From contig JAUIJG010000241.1 in assembly GCA_030431355.1 (NCBI GenBank), forward strand, positions 1 to 8,091: a stretch of 8,091 bases of DNA, given 5' to 3'. Position 1 is the stretch's first letter. Each line of letters begins with the position of its first letter. This document shows positions 5,751 through 8,091 of this stretch, piece by piece. Made by a program: the position numbers and the translations under genes. Origin of the DNA: a bacterium. GTDB taxonomy: Bacteria; Cyanobacteriota; Vampirovibrionia; Obscuribacterales; Obscuribacteraceae. The notes below the pieces were generated by a model. That model had not been told where the DNA came from, did not search any database, and worked only from the letters and a program-made list of their open reading frames with translations.

Positions 5751-6796
5751 AAAAGATAAAAGCACTGATGATAGTGGCATCCCTGGTTTTGATTTCCAAT
5801 GTTCTTCTGGCGCGAATGAAGAGTGACCCGATGGTCTTTGCTTTTGTGGCGCAGTTCGCACTTGAGGCGGCTGACACTAAGCTACCGAGGTTGATGCCTT
5901 CTTTCTTTCAGACTGAAAATCTCAAATATGGTTTCATAGACAAGAGTGGTTCTTATGTGGTATCGCCCCGGTTTGATGACGCGGGGGATTTCCATGAGGG
6001 GTTGGCCCTGGTGCGAAAAGGAAATCGCTGGGGATATCTCACTACGGATGGCTCCGTCGCCATTCCTTTCCAGTTTCATCGAGCCAGGGACTTTTCCTAT
6101 GGATTGGCGGCAGTGCGCAAAGGAAAGTTATGGACTTTCATCGACCGGAACGGGGAACTGATCACGCAGTCTCAGTTTGTCAAAGTCGATGATTTTGGCG
6201 GAAGTTTCGCGGTAGTCCACGATCTAAGTCATCAGGGATTACTCGACCGCAACGGCTCCATCGCTCTGCCCATCACAGCCGATACAATCGGTGACTTCAA
6301 AGATGGTATCTCTAGAATCCAGATCGATGGCAAAACAGGATATTTTAAAGATAGTGGAAAATGGCTTATTGAGCCAACCTATGACGAAGCAGGGGAGTTT
6401 AGCCAGGGACTTGCCGCCTTTCAAAAGGATGGAAAGTGGGGCTATCTCAATACTGAAGGGGAGGTGGTTATCTCTCCCCAATATTTCTATGCCGGAAGCT
6501 TTATCGATGGCTCGGCCGTTGTCGGAGTCGCAGGCGGCAAAAGTCAGATTATCGACAGGGAAGGACAGGTGTTGGTTCCGAAAGCCTTTTCGAAAGTGGC
6601 TGTGGCTGTTCCTCGGGCAGACTTCAGCAAGCTGATAAAGATATCCGCCAGCGGATTGACACCGGTGGCGGATACTAAAGGTTGGGGCTATGCTTCCAAT
6701 GAGACCGGGGAGATCGTGATAGATACACAGTTCCCTGAAGCCCAGCCGTTTTTTGAGGGCTTAGCTTGCGTCGGTTCTGAAGTTTCCAAAAATTAG
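5747..6796 (+). CDS. Exported or membrane-anchored WG-repeat protein
   Basis: 349 aa. WG (KWG) repeats build beta-rich solenoid or propeller-like structures thought to bind ligands or proteins; no enzymatic motif is seen. The N-terminus (KKIK, then hydrophobic 6-22) is a signal peptide or anchor. Repeats begin at about residues 60, 94, 128, 162, 196, 230, 265 and 312, with a pattern like KWGYL...G...I.P.Y..A..F..GLA.V. The first five intervals are 34 residues, the sixth 35, and the last is stretched to 47. The eighth unit is cut short at FFEGLACVGS, so the protein ends in a partial repeat. The start is GTG at 5747, supported by a strong GGAGAGGAG site (5735-5743) and a 4-bp GTGA overlap with the RDD gene, so expression is probably coupled to it. 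Other starts would lose the anchor. Its ligand is unknown. Confidence 0.9.
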   Translation: MKKIKALMIVASLVLISNVLLARMKSDPMVFAFVAQFALEAADTKLPRLMPSFFQTENLKYGFIDKSGSYVVSPRFDDAGDFHEGLALVRKGNRWGYLTTDGSVAIPFQFHRARDFSYGLAAVRKGKLWTFIDRNGELITQSQFVKVDDFGGSFAVVHDLSHQGLLDRNGSIALPITADTIGDFKDGISRIQIDGKTGYFKDSGKWLIEPTYDEAGEFSQGLAAFQKDGKWGYLNTEGEVVISPQYFYAGSFIDGSAVVGVAGGKSQIIDREGQVLVPKAFSKVAVAVPRADFSKLIKISASGLTPVADTKGWGYASNETGEIVIDTQFPEAQPFFEGLACVGSEVSKN

Positions 6797-6823
6797 AAAG
6801 ACACGAAAGACTAGTCGTTTTTG
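6797..6823. terminator. Weak candidate terminator between convergent genes
   Basis: The 27-bp gap holds the palindrome GACTAGTC (6809-6816). It also holds an alternative 4-bp stem, ACGA (6803-6806) with TCGT (6815-6818), running into five T residues (6818-6822). The stem is short, so terminator activity for the WG gene is uncertain. Confidence 0.25.
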
Positions 6824-7369
6824 TTAACTGACTATTATCGCTTCCAGCTTTTCATAGTCAGCTTCTTCCAAACCGTTGCTGTTATTTCTTATCTCGGTCA
6901 TCATGTCGTCTGCGCTGCCGTTGCTGAACTTGGAGCTACACTCGGCATGGGCAAATCCCTTGCGACCGAAACCGCCTTCTTCTTCGGGTTCGATATAGAC
7001 GTTGACCCTGAGAACCCCTTTTTCAATCTTGCCTTTGCAGTCGATACAAGAGCTACGACCGGTCTTGGCGTATTCCGCATAGGGACTTCTTTGAGCTTTC
7101 TTCGGGGGCTCTTTTTCCGCTGTCTTAGCCAGTTTAATCAGCTCTTCTCTATCAGGAACTTCTATCTCGACCTCATCCAGGGTGTCTAGAAAAATGTTTG
7201 TTTTGTTCTTGGCCGCGCATTTGAGATGGTGCCAGCGATAACCCATCTCCCCATCCATAAATGGATTCGGAGCCTCTTCGCCAAATCTCAATTCGCCTTT
7301 TTCAATTTTGGACCTGCAGGACTTGCAACTAGCCCGACTGGACCTTGCCGCTTCTATGGTATGTGCCAT
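6824..7369 (-). CDS. Small protein with two PARP-type zinc fingers
   Basis: 181 aa from ATG 7369. GTG 7375, two codons earlier, is less likely because GGAG lies eight bases from the ATG but only two from the GTG. Each half matches the PARP-type zinc finger, a Cys2-His-Cys fold that binds DNA breaks in eukaryotic PARP1 and DNA ligase III. Numbering from GTG: finger 1 has C17, C20, H50 and C53, with KIEKGELRFGE between; finger 2 has C110, C113, H143 and C146, with KIEKGVLRVNV between. The CxxC-KGxIxKGxLR-HxxC spacing of about 29 residues is the same in both. A charged linker (64-98) joins them, and the C-terminus is acidic with no known domain. No PARP catalytic, ligase or nuclease domain is attached. 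DNA or nucleic-acid binding is inferred from the family. It follows the heparinase gene by 93 bp on the same strand; a functional link is not evident. Confidence 0.85.
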   Translation of the reverse strand: MAHTIEAARSSRASCKSCRSKIEKGELRFGEEAPNPFMDGEMGYRWHHLKCAAKNKTNIFLDTLDEVEIEVPDREELIKLAKTAEKEPPKKAQRSPYAEYAKTGRSSCIDCKGKIEKGVLRVNVYIEPEEEGGFGRKGFAHAECSSKFSNGSADDMMTEIRNNSNGLEEADYEKLEAIIVS

Positions 7370-7462
7370 GCTCACTACTCCATTTCTTGCCAGATTTCTA
7401 GGGATTCTAGCATTGTGGCTTGGCTGAATCCTTATTTGTTGGTTGCAAAGTGGGGGTTTGTG
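7370..7462 (-). promoter_or_regulatory. 93-bp gap with a possible weak promoter for the zinc-finger gene
   Basis: On the minus strand TAGAAT (7409 to 7404) matches a -10 at five of six positions, about 35 bp before the ATG, but no good -35 is present. A direct TTCTAG repeat (7395-7400 and 7405-7410, plus strand) overlaps it. The GGAG ribosome site lies eight bases before the ATG. The zinc-finger gene may have its own promoter or read through from the heparinase gene. Confidence 0.2.
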
Positions 7463-8091
7463 TCAACCCGGGCTGAACCTGACAACCAGATCGGTCTTGC
7501 TTTCAAGGGCGGGAATATGGATTTGCAGGTCCACAACACCCTTTATACTTCGCTCTTTTGTCGATAGCTCTATGGGCGATAATGTAAATTGAGCACCCGC
7601 GGGTCTTAAAATTTCGGCGGTCAGCTTCCTCTGCGAGTCCCTGGAGCTAAACAGCGCACGCCTGGCAGCTGCCTTCAATCTGATAATTTTGTCCGTGTGC
7701 AGGTGCCATACACAGGATTCGCCCTTCTTCCCTTCGATTCTGTCCGAGAGCTCCAGGCAGAAATCCTGTCCTCCAGTCCGGAGCACCTTGAAAGTTCTTG
7801 TGACTCTCTCTTTTCTGTCGGAGATCACAGGCGCCGGGGCAGTATCAGATTGATAGGCTTCGGTAAGATCCATGGTGGCTTCAAATTTATCGCCCCGGTC
7901 TTCAAATGCGGTCACCGGTGATGATGCCTGCACCATTTGATTGCGGCCGTTTATCTCCAGGGTGTTTTGACCTTTTGTGGCGAGCCTGTAATAGCCAAAT
8001 CGCTCGTTGCCGAAGTACCCGGGTAGACTGTAGTTGTCCGGTCCAAGCTCCATAGCCCAGCGTTCTGAGAGCCAATCTAGAATGAAAGTTC
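7463..8091 (-). CDS. Heparinase II/III-family protein, C-terminal part (partial, 5' end outside window)
   Basis: Only the last roughly 208 codons are visible. The frame stays open past the internal ATG at 8053 to the window edge, reading TFILDWLSERWA before MELGPDNY, so that ATG is not the real start. The segment GPDNYSLPGYFGNERFGYY, then GQNTLEING about eight residues on, matches the conserved core of heparinase II/III-like lyases (usual form 'LG.DNY.LPGYF...R..YYR...G.NTL.I'). This beta-sandwich part includes residues of the active-site cleft. Downstream come DLTEAY, a strand with RTFKVLR, and SDRIEG, as expected for the beta-sheet domain. Family members cleave uronic-acid-containing polysaccharides by beta-elimination and are often exported or part of polysaccharide gene clusters. 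The alpha/alpha-barrel with the catalytic Tyr/His must lie beyond the window, so activity and localisation cannot be judged here. Confidence 0.82.
   Translation of the reverse strand, partial: TFILDWLSERWAMELGPDNYSLPGYFGNERFGYYRLATKGQNTLEINGRNQMVQASSPVTAFEDRGDKFEATMDLTEAYQSDTAPAPVISDRKERVTRTFKVLRTGGQDFCLELSDRIEGKKGESCVWHLHTDKIIRLKAAARRALFSSRDSQRKLTAEILRPAGAQFTLSPIELSTKERSIKGVVDLQIHIPALESKTDLVVRFSPG

Noticed and set aside
5619..5861. Minus-strand frame with a run of alternating Arg-Thr
   Set aside because: The Arg-Thr run is only the reverse reading of the CTAGTT repeat. The plus-strand RDD frame is well supported here.
6821..7189. 122-codon plus-strand frame opposite the zinc-finger gene
   Set aside because: It is antisense to a gene with two intact zinc fingers, and has no ribosome site or recognisable domain.
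8051..8053. ATG at 8053 as the start of a complete 196-aa protein
   Set aside because: The frame is open upstream to the window edge and the upstream codons (ending LSERWA) continue the heparinase-family match, so the gene is truncated by the window.

Overview
The window carries eight protein-coding genes and no RNA genes, insertion sequences or CRISPR arrays that I can see. Base composition looks close to 50% GC by eye. The gene set is a soluble Ser/Thr kinase with a TPR tail, a WG-repeat protein, a duplicated RDD membrane protein, a TPR/aspartyl-protease protein and a small PARP-type zinc-finger protein. This suggests a large-genome, repeat-protein-rich environmental bacterium. Non-photosynthetic relatives of cyanobacteria (Vampirovibrionia/Melainabacteria, Obscuribacter-like) fit well, and myxobacteria or planctomycetes are alternatives. 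This placement is inference from gene content; there is no rRNA or marker gene to settle it.

Layout. (1) 2-418 (+): C-terminal end of a membrane protein cut by the window edge. (2) 511-2202 (+): Ser/Thr protein kinase with a Gly/Pro/Gln/Met-rich linker and TPRs, preceded by a possible 21-codon overlapping leader ORF. (3) 4218 down to 2229 (-): a two-gene unit, first a secreted or anchored TPR protein with two retropepsin-like aspartyl protease domains, then a multi-pass membrane protein. An inverted repeat lies in the 52-bp gap between them. (4) 4219-4433: a divergent promoter region in which both sides carry the same 11-bp sequence containing TATAAT, with two inverted repeats between them. 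(5) 4434-6796 (+): a double-RDD membrane protein with a 13-serine tract encoded by a hexanucleotide microsatellite, overlapping by 4 bp (GTGA) a WG-repeat protein with a strong Shine-Dalgarno. (6) 8091 down to 6824 (-): the C-terminal part of a heparinase II/III-family polysaccharide lyase, then a double PARP-type zinc-finger protein.

How they may work together. The central part looks like a cell-envelope module. Two divergent operons share a promoter region and each contains one multi-pass membrane protein and one exported repeat protein (TPR-protease on one side, WG repeats on the other). The kinase and the heparinase/zinc-finger pair face toward this module but have no demonstrated link to it. 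The most unusual items are the tandem retropepsin architecture, the twin divergent promoters, the in-frame Ser microsatellite and the stand-alone bacterial PARP-type zinc fingers.
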